A stretch of 64,000 nucleotides of DNA, from contig NC_134455.1 in the NCBI RefSeq assembly GCF_047948215.1, forward strand, positions 158,454,575-158,518,574. The letters are read 5' to 3'. Below the pieces are notes generated by a model. That model searched no databases. It worked only from the letters and a program-made list of their open reading frames with translations, and was not told the origin of the DNA. This stretch comes from Lycorma delicatula. Taxonomy: Eukaryota; Arthropoda; Insecta; Hemiptera; Fulgoridae. The position numbers were made by a program, and so were the translations under genes. Numbering within the stretch: position 1 is the stretch's first letter; each line of letters starts with the position of its first letter. This document shows positions 1-12,262 of the stretch, one piece after another.

Positions 1-330
1 TGTAAACACAGACAGAATACTATTTATAAACACTGTTTGTTATGTTTATGTAATATCTGGTCAAATTAATATACGTTGATTGGTTCCAATTATAGAGTGG
101 TAAGTTCATAAAGACCAACTATATCTGAAATAATATGAAAAGCTAATAGCGCAATAGTTATTTTTTCGGGCTAACCCAGTTTAAAAAAAATGGTATTGAT
201 CTGTCCAAAATTCTTGGAGATAGAGCGGTTTTTTGTACTATGCTGATTTGAAGTAATGAATTCAGCTTTATATGCGCCCGACTGCTGCGAACCGCTTCCC
301 CCTTCACGACTAGCATGCTAGTCGTAGTTG
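1..330. other. Flank upstream of the R1-like ORF1
   Basis: No coding sequence recognised. The stretch from about 240 is GC-richer and may be element 5' sequence. It contains a perfect 18-bp palindrome at 307-324. Confidence 0.3.
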
Positions 331-349
331 AATTTCAAGCTCTAGCCAA

Positions 350-1075
350 GACTCACTGCAGCCCAAGGTATTATTAGTCAATAAGGTTGAGGGGTCTACT
401 AACCCTACTAGACAACTCAAGGAGGACTTCATGGTTGCCCTTTGTTGGAAGCGGAAGAACCTCAAGATTAGGGAAATCAAAGAGACCAGTAAGGGTCTAG
501 TAGTGGTTGCCAATGATAACAAGACAGTCCAAGTCATTGTGAAGTCTTCTGAGGTGAAGGTGGACCCAAAGCGAAAGCGTAAATCACTGTCTACGACAAT
601 GATTGGCGGCTATCTGACGAGGATGTTCTATACCTTATTAGAGAGCAGAACACTGACTTGGATGAAGCCACATTCAAGAAAGAGTGTCGGCCACTCTTCA
701 AGATTGAGAAGCATGATGCCCAAAGGTATCACAGTGTTTTCAAACTTGGTGCTGGTCTCTTCAAGAAGTTTGTGTCTGAGGGTAGGTTTTTTCTCGATCT
801 CATGTCCTGTCAAGTCAGGGAGTACATTGATGTGCAGAGGTGCTTTAAGTGCTGTCGTTTTGGGCACAAGGCCAAATTCTGTAAGTATGTGTCAGTCTGT
901 ACACATTGTGGCGAGGAGGGTCACAAGTGTGAAGATTGTCTGCAGAAAGCTGAATTTCCATCCTGCTTCAACTGTAAAAAGTTGCATAAAGAGTACAGAC
1001 ATTTGGTCAACAGCAAGGACTTTGGCTAGTATTTACAAGCAGCAGAACTGTTACTTCAATTCCCTGGAAAGTTAG
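350..1075 (+). pseudogene. Broken ORF1 (gag-like, zinc knuckles) of an R1-clade-like LINE
   Basis: ORF1 of R1/Jockey-type LINEs encodes an RNA-binding chaperone that packages the element RNA. The N-terminal part is read in one frame from about 431 (VVVANDNKTVQVIVKSSEVK). Near 595 the frame shifts by one, and the second part runs to 1029 (WRLSDEDVLYLIREQN, then ECRPLFKIEKHDAQRYHS). Three Cys/His knuckles follow: CFKCCRFGHKAKFC, CTHCGEEGHKCEDC and CFNCKKLHKEYRH. A stop at 1027-1029 interrupts the frame, which then continues as YLQAAELLLQFPGK. One frameshift and one stop make it a pseudogene. It could be the same family as the R1-like 3' end at 50381-50880, but the two segments do not overlap. 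Confidence 0.75.
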
Positions 1076-2204
1076 GACTTCTGATTGAAGCTTGATGTCT
1101 ATGTGCAGTGTTAGGCGAACTGTTATTGGGAGTCTTGGGGTTGCTTTTTGCAGCGCCCTTTACTAGTAAAGTGATCTACCAGGTCATGGGGTGTTTATGG
1201 TTTCTTCACATGTGTGATGATTTTCCCATTCCTCGATGCAAAAGGCTTTTGGTTTAGGTCTATTGCGATTACCAAATCACTTCTTTGGCACGAGTTAGGT
1301 GATGAACTGTGGGAATTTTCTACATGTTTCAGTCTGTTCCTGCTTGCAGGGGACACTCTTGCATCAAGGATGGGTTGATCAAATCTCCTTAGTTTGAGTT
1401 GCTTCAGTCTTGACTGAAGTACTGTTTGAGTATGTATAGGGGGCCTGGTAGAGAACTCTTTTTTTGGCAGTTTCTACTGCTTTATTTATCAATTTTACTT
1501 GGCTAGCTTACTTCTCCTCACATCTTGCATTGGCGACCGCGGGTTCATTTAGTGTTAGTTACCCGGGTGGCTACGATCCGCCAACACAGTTTGATTGGTC
1601 AGAGATAGGCGTGCTTGGCACTGAGCCCCAGTTGGAGTAGTTCAAGTATCAATAGGGGTTCTGCTCGAGAGCGTCTTCACTCTCGAATGGATCTTCACTC
1701 TCACAGGTACGATTCACTAACTTTAGCATGGCATTTTGTTGAATTGGAGTGCACACTTATTAAGGGGCAAATAAGTAAATGTTAGCTGCAATCAGCTTAG
1801 CTGTAAATCCAAGCGGTCCTCAAAGTTGGAGCTGAAATGGGAGACTAGAGATTATACTCAGCTCCTAAACGGACCAGACCTGAGGTCCTCTGGGACATTT
1901 ATTTTCGCTGGTTAGCAGGGTGCTAACCACTAAATCAATTAAATAATCACTAAATTTATTAATATGCAGTTGTGGCATGAAATTACTGAAATAATTGTAT
2001 TGTACAGTGGGTACATACAGTTTAGGTGGTGGTTAAATGGTAACAGAGTTAGGCACACGGGGTCTTTGATCTTCCGTGGGTAGGCTATTAGTTTAGCTGT
2101 TCCTGAGGGCTATGTGGTAGAGTTAAGTGTCTGATGTCTTCTTAGAAGGCAAAACTTGACTAGGGTGGAATTTACTGATGTGAATGTCTTTCGAGGCATT
2201 TGCA
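1076..2204 (+). other. Unassigned, GC-richer than the introns; possibly LINE 3' sequence
   Basis: No open frame of use. The composition up to about 1945 resembles the preceding ORF1, so I suspect a deleted LINE whose ORF2 is missing and whose 3' region follows directly. From 1950 to 2200 nothing is recognised. Confidence 0.3.
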
Positions 2205-3065
2205 TCAGTGGCATCTCATGAGGCCAACTGATGACTGTGGAATGTGATCAGTTTGAGGGCAAGAAGATGTCCTCCGATTAAGCCACTCATGGCTGGGAAC
2301 AGAGGGGTTGGTGTGACAACCAGACATGTCACAAGGGGCCAGGTTCTCCATTGGGGGGGAATTGAGATGAATTCCAAGCTCTTTTATCAGGCCACTGACA
2401 TCAACACAAACATGCAATGAATTTTTCATAGTAAAATAAGTTGAAAGAGTTTTATTTTGTGTTCTAAACGTCATTACTATGTTTATCGTTACACATTTAT
2501 TGTGCCCACATCTGTGGACACAAAAATAAAAGTTACTTTTGTCTTTTCCGCTAAAAGATTTCACTGTTGCTGCTTTGATAACTCTAAATCACAAACTAAA
2601 TCATTAAGTTCATTCATGTTGTTGAATTAAATGAGGGGATTTCTCATCAGATAGAGGAAGAAATTCTTCAACATCCTCTACATAATCTGTTTCATTTTCA
2701 GATTGTTCTAGGAATGTCAGATTAGATGGTGGTGCAGGTACAGCTGACTTCTCTTTCCTTGTGGCACCAGATTTAAGATGAGTATCCGCATATTTTATGA
2801 ACTTTCTATTTTTGAATGAAAACCCAAATATATTTGTCATACAAAAGTAGCAGTCAGTGAAGTGGTCTTTAGGTTCACACCAAACCATTGGTACAGCAAA
2901 TGACATGGCTCGTCGTTTCCCCTTCAACCACTCAGAGATACTGAGCACGATATTCAAATAATATGAAGCAGCCAGATACATATAGTTTACCACAGACATA
3001 ATAAAAACTGGATAATTGAACATCCACAAACTTTTGCAAATCCATGCTGTAGCAAATAAAAACAA
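2205..3065 (-). pseudogene. Copy A of an uncharacterised Cys-rich multicopy family (partial)
   Basis: Function unknown. Read from 3065 downwards, the recognisable part starts SEWLKGKRRAMSFAVPMVW, followed by CEPKDHFTDCYFC, a Ser/Asp-rich acidic linker (ETDYVEDVEEFLPLSDEK) and a LxDLVxDLELSK block near 2595. After a frame break it continues in 2564-2205 with STYFTMKNSLHVCVDVSGLI, the next family block. Sequence upstream of SEWL and downstream of LIKELGIHLN no longer matches. A stop at 2610 and at least one frameshift separate the pieces. The same motifs recur at 6480-7420 and 46533-48117, which is the evidence that they form a family. Confidence 0.65.
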
Positions 3066-4186
3066 GAAAAATCAATTTATATTATAAAGAATTGATGAAA
3101 ATATAGCAAAACATAATAACTCTGTGAAACATAACACACAGTACAGACAGGTGATGCTAGACTGAATAAGATTTTAAGCTCTGCAGTAAGCAACAAATGT
3201 CTGTAGGATGTCATCATACAGACATGTTTGTACGTGTCTACTTTTCATGATGCAGTGTATATATTTGTTTATTTTTTCCTTATTAAGCATGAATGCATAT
3301 TGTTTAAAAGTAAAAATACAGAAACTGTTCTTAATTACCAGTAATTGATAAAATTAAATTTATTATAAAAATATTTGTAAAAATAACCCTTTACAAATTT
3401 ACAATTTATGTAAAACCTTTATGTGGTAACACAATTTCAATAGCATATTTGAAATCAGCACCCAAATTACAGTGAAAAAAACTGCATAACATGTTTAGAT
3501 AGAAATTTTGTGTTGACTAGTGTAATTATACTTCCTTTTTTTTAGCACATAATTAATCAAAACAAGAAGTTTTTTTACCATTTCTTCCTTATTAATACTT
3601 CCTTTTTTCCTTTTAAGTTCATCGTCAAATAAACTTCAAGATGAGTTTCTTCAATGTTTAAAGATATTTAGCCTGCCAGCTGAAAAATTATTTATCTGCA
3701 TATCACAACAGCAATTTTTTTCAACTTGACTGTTCTAAACAGATGTAGGTCATGACAATCTTAAACTGATTCTTAAAGATCAGGATGAAAAGTGACTTGT
3801 TAACAGTTAGACTTTACGGATAAAAATCACTACCAAGATTTTCTTGCTCCTCAATAAGATTGTTATGTTCAATCATCACTGGCAATATAACTAAAAAAGT
3901 TTACTTTCACATGCCAAAAATGAATCTACTGGCAAGTCAGAATTTACGTCTTATCAAAGCACAGTGATAGTAACAGGTACACTGACCATATTAGGTGATT
4001 TTACATCTAATATGAGAAGCTTCACTTCACAAAAGCCATCATATGATAAATAAGTCTCCTCAAATTCTAATTCATAACATAAAGCTAAAACTGATTTTCA
4101 AGGTAATAACAGAATTGAAAGATAAAGTAGTAACTTACTTAATTAAAAGGTGTAACTTAATTTTTTTTTAAACTTGCTCAACTTAC
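3066..4186. other. AT-rich sequence, PDCD11 intron 7
   Basis: Follows the exon 7 donor on the minus strand. I searched for the next PDCD11 exon (phase 2 acceptor, S1-repeat linker) and saw none. No repeat or other gene recognised. Confidence 0.4.
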
Positions 4187-4368
4187 TTGTTTAATGAACA
4201 AATGTAAACCTTTTCCATGTAATCATAATTTAATATGCGCGTTTTATAAGTCTCTCCAACAGAAAAGTGTTTTACATCACCTGCTTGTCTTGGAGAAACA
4301 AATCCCTTTGCATTTAAATTTTTTGCCCCTAATTGTAAATACGCTCCACTTGCAGCAGTTGCTATAAC
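4187..4368 (-). CDS. PDCD11: PDCD11 exon 7 (S1 repeat 4)
   Basis: Sixty codons plus two bases (residues 370-429). VIATAASGAYLQLGAKNLNA and VGETYKTRILNYDYMEKVYI match S1 repeat 4 of the family. The acceptor is TTTTGTTGTAG and the donor a consensus GTAAGT in phase 2. No continuation of the frame was found between here and position 1, so exon 8 should lie beyond the left edge. Confidence 0.83.
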
Positions 4369-6479
4369 CTACAACAAAAACACAAGTACGTACAAAATAC
4401 ATCATAGTAACTTCCCTGAAACAAAACAGACAACACAAATGTTTAAAAACTCAAATATTAAAAATTAAATCTGAAAAAGAATTATAAAACGTATAGGAAA
4501 ATGTAAATACTGAAATTAGTTGAGGATAAATATTGTTCTACTAACTGATCTGCACCATTTTTCTTATCATAATCGATCAGCTTCTGGCTTGAGATATTGC
4601 TTGAGTGAAACAATTTCGACTAGTTTTAGGTATGAATCGAGTAGCAGCAAAATTTGTTACAAAATTATTGAATTTTCAACAAAAACAAATCACAATAACA
4701 TTACAGAACAATGTGATAAAATGTGGGTGTATGGTTATTGAATAGTAAGTTCTAGTTATCCCAATGGATAACCAAGACCAAAAAAAACATACAAACTTCA
4801 ATCAAAAGTAAAAGTTTTCTGTACTGGTTTTTGCTTTTATTACAATGGCGTTACCTATTATGAATTCTTCCCATAAGGTTGTACAGAGAAAAATCAGTAT
4901 TACTAAGCACTTTTATAGATTTACCAGAGGCAATCTAAAGATTGCCTCATTTACATGGTGTAAATGGTGTTTAGTATTTCTATGTGGATTATTTAATTAA
5001 AAATTACACCATGCTGATATGGTAGTCTCTTGTTCTCCACATATGGCATTATGTGATGGTATCTTTTTTCTACTAATTAAGAGAATATTTAAAACAGATT
5101 TATGACAATAGATGAAATAAAGAAAAAATTACCAAGTAAATGAAGGGGTACACCAAAAAGTGCCATCAAAAAATGTTTTTTGAGGATTGGAAGAAATGCT
5201 AGCATACATGTTTTGAATTTCTAGGAAACTATGTTGCAGGATAATATCAATCAATATAGTAGAATAAGTAAATTCTTTTTAATAAAAATTTTAATTCTCG
5301 TTATTTGGAGAGCATAAAACAATCTGATCCTGCAATTCACATGAACACACAATTAAATCACTGCAGGTAACTATCAGATGCAAGATTTGAAACAGAGAAA
5401 TAATATAATCCTCTTTATCTCAGTAAAACTAATAGTAAAAGATATAGCAGCATAATTTCACTCAACTATACCTTCCAATTCAAGACGGGCAGGGCCAACT
5501 ATAATTGTAATGAAAGTGATTATAATATGTTTTTTTAATTACTTTAGTAACTTAGTACAGAGTACCATATTTAGAAATTATAAAAAACCAGAAATCAGAA
5601 ATGTCAAACACATTTAAAAAAAAATCCTTCAAAATTAAAAAATGTAGATTTTATTTGGTAACAAAACAGGCTTATGACTAACAAAAAAAAGAATCAATAG
5701 GTTGTATGCTTATAACAGCTTAAAAACTCTGTAAAATAAAGACAAATAAAACTATCCAATATTTACCGTAAAAGTACTGGAATGAATCACGACACAGTTC
5801 AATAAATGTAAACTTATAGTTTACTAATACATGTTAAAAATAAAAAAAAACATATATAAGCAGTTGAATCTTTTCAACAAAATGTATTTTTAATGAAATA
5901 ATTAGAAAAAACTGCATAGCTACTTCATTTTTTACCACATTATGATTAGCATCATAATTTCCCATCAAGTAAAAAAAATGTTACAGAATTTAAACTTTTT
6001 ATTCTTATCAATTCAAAACAAAAAAATAATTGTATGATTATTAATAACTGTAAAAATTTTATGATCATACTATTGTACAGACTGAACAAAAGTGATGATC
6101 GCATATTATTTACGCTACAATTATGATATTTTACAAATAAAACTTAACCTAAATTTATTACACTGATTTCAATGATAACAATTTTACATTCTGTAATAAT
6201 GATTTTCTTTATCAGATACTAAACTATACATTTATAAATACTGAAAAAAATTAATAATTGTGTAGTTATTCTTTTCTAATCGTTTTATTAAAAAAAAAAG
6301 AACAGTGCTCTACATATGAATTACTAGATACTGAGATTGATGTGCAGTATTGTCTGTATGAAATTATACTCACTGCTTTTCTACCTTAACAGCTGGTCAG
6401 AATGTTAATAGATGTAGCTAAACAACTATTCTCAAAATAATTATTTCTCTGCCAAAATAAAATCTCATTACATTGAATA
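4369..6479. other. AT-rich part of PDCD11 intron 6
   Basis: No coding exon, element or strong repeat seen in about 2.1 kb of very AT-rich sequence. The small open frame at 4520-4741 has no recognisable motif. Confidence 0.4.
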
Positions 6480-7420
6480 GCTTCAATAACATCCAATTCA
6501 CATTATGATTTTGGCTGCAGTACAAGTAATGGTTTGAAAAAACAAATTATGTTGATACAACTAATAATCCTAGAATTCAACATAATTGGTTTTCTTTTAA
6601 ATAATCAACCTTCAACAGGATTGTACATTACAAGAACCTATTAGATAATGACTTAGTAACCAGTTCCTAGGATGATTTACAGTCCCCAATCGGTACTTTC
6701 ATATGGAATGTTAAATTGAGTCAAAAGTCCATGTACATCAGTGTAGAAAATTAATTCTCCTTCTTACAGAAAATATGGAAGAAAATCCTTTTCTCAGTAC
6801 CTGAACTAGGAAAATGAGGTGCCAACTGCTAGCAGGTTCTTTTCTTTAAGCACTGAACCAAGCAATTCTGAATTTTCTTTGGTCAAATGTAAGTCTCGAA
6901 CCAAATTGTTTAGTTCAAGCTGCATTTAGAATAAAGCTCTGGTGCATAGCTATCTCTGGGTTTGTACTCCTTGATGTTATCTTCATTTAAATTATTTGTG
7001 GAACAATCTATTTCAGATAAATTTTCAGGTGGAATTGGCAATGGTATGTCTGGACCATTAGGAATTGAGTGTACAGCAGATGATATATTTGGATAGATGA
7101 TTCTTTTTTTATTCTTAAAAAAAAAAACCGTGAACACCAGTCGAACAAAAGTAACAATCATTGGTGTGATTTCACCACTGGAACTCCAAATCTGAATGCT
7201 TCTTGTTCATCCTTTGACCACCATCTAAGTCCTTCAACACATGTGTAGCAAACATAGTGGGTTGCCAATATTTTGTCTTGATTTCCTATTTTCACTCCAA
7301 AATACGTGAGGTACACTTGTCGAATGAAACTTCTTATATTTCTTTTTTGCCTTTTAACCATTAACTCACCACAAGTGTAATAAAAAGGATCTGCAGTATT
7401 TCTGCAGCAATTATGAAAAC
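6480..7420 (-). pseudogene. Copy B of the uncharacterised Cys-rich family (partial, frameshifted)
   Basis: Read from 7420 downwards: NTADPFYYTCGELMVKRQKR, then FIRQVYLTYFGVKIGNQDK, HYVCYTCVEGLRWWSKDE, FGVPVV, and after a frameshift and small deletion NHTNDCYFCSTGVHGF near 7130-7150. It continues IIYPNISSAVHSIPNGPDIP, an acidic linker, and after another break RKGFSSIF-type sequence near 6780, fading by about 6480. Relative to copy C the segment equivalent to MVWREPK has been lost. It lies in the sense orientation of PDCD11 intron 6 but has no splice sites tying it to that gene. Function unknown; it is a decayed copy. Confidence 0.68.
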
Positions 7421-8118
7421 AAAAAGTTTGCTTTATGTCCTGAAAATATATTTTCCACCAACAAAAACGTGTTTGATCATGGAGGGCGAAAAAAAACTCT
7501 ATTTACACAAGCTGATAGTTGAAACAGCACTGATAGTAGTTGCACGGTGCATGAGTGCTGTGGACAGCTGCCAATAAACATGATACAACTTGTTAAGTCT
7601 TGTTGTCACATGCTACTGGCTAAGCTCTCCCACAGTCTTGTCATCTTTAGCCAAAACTCCCTGCTTCCAACCACTCAACTGTTACCTATAAGAATGCATA
7701 GTATAAGCCAAAAAAGTAAATATATTATATTAATTTATTATTAAAAAAAAAAGTTTTATGTATTTTATATAGTATCACATTTTTGCAATTTTTCAACTTT
7801 TTACAAATTTGCAATTTGAAAAAAATCGTGGCGTGATGGAAAAAAATGAAGGTTATTTTCGAATTCAGTACTAAAAGTACATAGGAATCAATTATCAAAA
7901 GTTAAAAAATATTCTACAACCCAAATTTTGCAGGGTTGTGTAATTACACTTAACATTGCACATTTGTAAGGTAGTAATAATTAACTGCTTTTAATAAGTA
8001 ACTTAATGGTAAATTAAAACAGTAAATAAACATGCCTGCTTTTGACATTACTGACCACTCTATCTATAATACAATAACCACATAAAATAAATATATAATA
8101 ATAAAAACCACTTCACAC
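7421..8118. other. PDCD11 intron 6 remainder
   Basis: Moderately GC-rich from 7510 to 7710, then AT-rich. No gene or named repeat recognised. It could include flanking sequence carried with family copy B. Confidence 0.3.
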
Positions 8119-8367
8119 CTGAGCCTTATTAATAATAGTGCCATCTTTAAAAGATGGACCACTGTCTGATTCACGAGCATAAGATTTCAGACTAAAATAC
8201 AGTAAATTAACAGGAGTTAACGAATACAAAAATGTTGCAGTGAAAACTTTTCCAGGTAACAATTCTGATGTACTACCCCACAAATCACGGACATAAGCAA
8301 TATGTACATAACTGCTGAACTCCTCCACGGCATGAACTGGAGAAACTTCAACACCATTTGGTAATAT
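8119..8367 (-). CDS. PDCD11: PDCD11 exon 6 (S1 repeat 3)
   Basis: Eighty-three codons (residues 287-369), phase 0 at both ends. It holds most of S1 repeat 3, from ILPNGVEVSPVHAVEEFSSY through LLPGKVFTATFLY to NLLYFSLKS, and the linker into repeat 4. The acceptor is TTTCGTAG. The donor GTGTGA is weaker than the others but is the only one that keeps the frame into exon 7. Confidence 0.83.
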
Positions 8368-10623
8368 CTACGAAATAAATACATTTTCAATAGTTTAGTT
8401 TAAAATAAAGAAAAAAATATATAATAAATAATACCTAATGTGAACTACTAAAACAAAATAAGCAAATACAAATTAGATAATCAAACTAGTTAGCATAAAT
8501 TACTCAGTGTCACTCAGATGACAACTCTAAAGTAAAAGCAAAATTTAGAATCTAACATTTTTAATCTGGAATTAAAAAGGGAAATATGTATGTAAATAAG
8601 TGATTTCATTAAAAATTTACCAGTAGGAAAAAATTAGTATGCAAGCATATTTTCATCATATTTTGCTTTAGTCAAAATAATAAAAATGTAATTTTGATAA
8701 CTCAGCATAGAATCTTCAGAAACAGGAACACAGAAACAGCAGCTCATGTATAAAATTCTTAGTATAAGCTTCTTAGTATGCAATAAGTCAATTTTTGAGA
8801 ATAAATTAAAACAAGATTGTAAAAAAAAACCAGTAGTACATAGTTAGCATTAATTTTTGTTCTTTTAATATGTAAAATGTAGAAGTTATGAATGAATACC
8901 TTCAGAATCATGGGTGGCCATATGAGGTCTAATCAAAAATTTCCTGAATTTTTCAGGACTATCAAATACTATGATTATTAAGTACTATGTCTTAGGTCAA
9001 CAAACTTCTCTTTTTAGGAAAAAGGTAACTTGTTTATGACTCTGGATATAGTCTACCCATGATTCATGAAAGTAGAAAGCTTAAGTTTTCTTTTATTTCT
9101 TCAACCATACTAACTTTTTTTAATGTAATGTAAGTGAACATTATTTAATGCAAATACCTTTTAAGAAGATATTTTCAAAGCTATTACACAGCTATTCTGT
9201 GCACAGTTTTTTAAAGTATGTCATAAGCTTGTGAATTTTGTTTGCAGTACTTTCTCTTCCAGTATACTTGACAATTTTTGTGAATGTGGTTTGATCCTTG
9301 TTAGCTATAAATCTCCTGCCATTAAGTACATTTTTAATTTTACCCTTACTGACCAATTTTTTGTATACATAAATGAGAATATTTTAATTAAAGTGTAATG
9401 AATGCACCAAACATTAGAATTCAATGCAAATATTCATTCCTTAAAGAACTGATATAAACACAATATACAATAAAATCAACTTTGAAAATTACAATGTAAA
9501 TTTTACATACAGAACATAAACACCATAAGTCAACTAACTTGAACAGAATATAATTTAAAAACACATTAAACTTGAAGAAAAAACATATTAAACAAACAAG
9601 CAGTAACAATTTTAAAACAGGTGTGGAGATGCTAAACTATCTCCAATGAAGAAACTAAATAATAACTATGAAAAGACTTCTGGAAACATTATATAATTAG
9701 AAAGTGTTTTTGCTGTTTCTTTTTTTCTCTAAAATCTAATCACAAATCATCGTGCATATTATGAAATTGTAATTCAAACTGTTAATAAAATTCCCTAAAA
9801 CCAAATGATAACGTTTTTACCTGTTTAACATATTTTACATGAAACAAAAATATCAGTTAATTATATTTAATTTAACCTCTTCATAATTAAAAAGTCACTG
9901 TAGTTATTATTATCTTAACTATTTTCAACACTGTAATCATTACACACCTCATCAACGTTTCAACATGAGTCCAATTAACAGTCAAATCAGATTAATTACA
10001 CCAATGAAAGAACTGGATAGCAGCTCTAAAAAATAATAATGCAATTTAAACAACATAATCTTTTTATTCACAATTTTTTGAGGATTTATATACTAACATG
10101 AAACAATTTAAAATGTTTTAGTAAATTTAGAATACACTGTTATGGAATAAAGCTCGCCTATTTTGAAACATCTGATAGATTTTACAAGTTACCTTTTACA
10201 AACACAAACACATATGTAAATGGAATTGAACAATTAAAATCTGAAAAGAATCTTTATTGAAACATGTTTGATTTACATGACATATTAAATTCATAAATAG
10301 ATCACGTTTAAAAGAAGTGAAAAGTAATATCAATTCCTGCACCAATTAATAAATGAAGATTTAAATGTAATACTTTCAAAACATGAAGATTTTTAGATAA
10401 TTATTATTACCAAAATATTAACAGTTTGACTCTTTGCCTGATAGAGCTAAAGACAAATATACCCAAATAAATTCTATTTTTTTAAGTAGAAAAAAGAATA
10501 AAATTTTTGTATCCTTCACAAAATATTCATTCCTAAAGATTCTTTAAATAATTATAGCAAGTAACAAAATGTTATATAACCAGAAGAATAATTACGAATG
10601 GAAATAGTTTTATCAGTAGCTAC
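8368..10623. other. PDCD11 intron 5, AT-rich
   Basis: Mostly featureless. A patch at 8925-9330 looks element-like: it has GAGGTCTAATCAAAA at 8932, and on the minus strand an open stretch near 9185-9330 reads VKYTGRESTANKIHKLMTYF. I could not assign it to a family (see findings). Confidence 0.35.
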
Positions 10624-10796
10624 CTGTTTAATAAAGACATTCATACAATTTCCAGGTGTTAAATTATCAATTGTGAATCCACTGCATGGAACAGCTTTTG
10701 AAATTACCTCCGGTTCAAGAGTAAGTTCAACCGCTGTGGTACCAACATTTGCTCTTAAAACCTTTCTTACAGCTACTTGAATTACTTTCCCAATAG
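10624..10796 (-). CDS. PDCD11: PDCD11 exon 5 (end of S1 repeat 2)
   Basis: One hundred seventy-three bases: two bases completing a Pro codon from exon 4, then 57 codons (residues 230-286). IGKVIQVAVRKVLRANVG closes S1 repeat 2. FTIDNLTPGNCMNVFIKQ links to repeat 3, matching the family layout NLxPGxxxxxxVxK. The acceptor is AATTTCAG and the donor GTAGCT, ending in phase 0. Confidence 0.85.
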
Positions 10797-12262
10797 CTGA
10801 AATTAAAAAATAATAAACAATTAAAGGCATAAAAATAAAAAAAATAAACATTAGTAAATAGTTTTAAAAAACCATTCTTATACACAAAAAATATATTCAA
10901 GATACAATTTAACTATGCAGCTGGATCGATTATTAATTTATTTTTCTGATTGTTATTTTCTTCTTTTTTACTGACTTTTCAAAGAGAAATATGGTATTAC
11001 TTTTGGTCACTTAGCGAGAGTGAAGGAGGAGTGAAAATGAATTTTCTTTAAATTTTGAGGCACGAGGAGTATGGAAATATTATTCACTTACATTAGTGTA
11101 GCATTATATATATTTATTTATTTATAGGCCTATGTATAAAATTTTGTAACTCAAAAATCTCCAAAACAAGTATGTCAATTTCATTGAAATTTAGATATGC
11201 TCTAGTAGTTTATCTGAGGTTGTGCAAGTGAAAATTTTATGAAAATTTGTTGAGTCCTTCTTCAGTTATGCTCAATTTAAGGTCAACAAATCTGAGCGGG
11301 ATAAGTTAAAAACATGGTTTGTTATTATGATGATGCAAGTTGATACATTGACATTTCTTTATCTGCAGTATCTATTTTAACAATTTTAACCAAATTAAAA
11401 AAAAAATATTAAAATCAAATTAAATTAACAAAAAGTCAGTCTTTTAGTGCAGAACTGCGCAAGATTTTTTTCTTTTTACATATAAAATTACCATTTCAAT
11501 ACTTATTTAACCTGCTAACAAAGATATAATTCTTACACACTATCTTTACAGAATAAAATACATGTACTGACAGACCATTTTGTTTCACAGATTCTTTGCA
11601 AATGTCAAGAGGCTGCACCTCTCAGTACTTTTTCATCTAATTTTCTTTTTACAAGTACAATTAAAATGTTGAAAAATAATTTTTCTTTTTAAATGTACAA
11701 CTCAAGAAGAACAGTTTTTTAACTATTATAAAAAGTTGAATAGTAATGAAATAATTAAAAGGTTAAGCTAATGCAAGAAATGAAACAAAGTTTGATTAGC
11801 CTAAATTAAAATTGAATATGCATTTTATTACATAATTATATTTTTATTATTTTGTTTAATAATAATAATATAATTTTAGAATGCTTTCAATGTTATTAAC
11901 AATAACAATGTTATTGTTGTCCAAGTGAAAGTGTAATTTTTTTTTAAACAAATTGTTTACTTCATATTTTTTTTAGAATAACTTAATTAAGTGAATAATT
12001 TTCCACCATAATCTTTATTTATTATGAAAATTATGATGAGATCTCTTTTTTCATCTCTGATATCCTGACATCTCAAATGATTCACATCTAGGTATTTCTC
12101 TATTCAGATAAGTACTTAATAAAATAACATAAAACAAGAAAGCTTTATTGGATTTTTCTGCTATAAAAAAAATATACATAATAAATAAAAAATTATAACA
12201 GCTCAAATTCCAGTGTCTTCATTCATTAGCCAGACAGCAGCAAAATTAAATGTGAAATTTAA
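10797..12262. other. PDCD11 intron 4, distal part
   Basis: AT-rich. A stretch at about 10960-11330 has the look of a dispersed non-coding repeat (GGTCACTTAGCGAGAGTGAA and a run resembling the 3' regions of insect LINE or Helitron elements), but this is recollection only. Nothing else recognised. Confidence 0.3.

Noticed and set aside
6910..7361. Extra PDCD11 exons in intron 6
   Set aside because: The sequence belongs to the Cys-rich family and exon 6 joins exon 7 in phase without it.
9421..9609. Hydrophobic 62-codon frame, minus strand
   Set aside because: Poly-AT intron sequence translates to Phe/Ile/Leu runs that mimic membrane segments; similar frames are found throughout the window.
10598..10780. 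Plus-strand 60-codon frame
   Set aside because: Antisense of PDCD11 exon 5, which explains its protein-like look.
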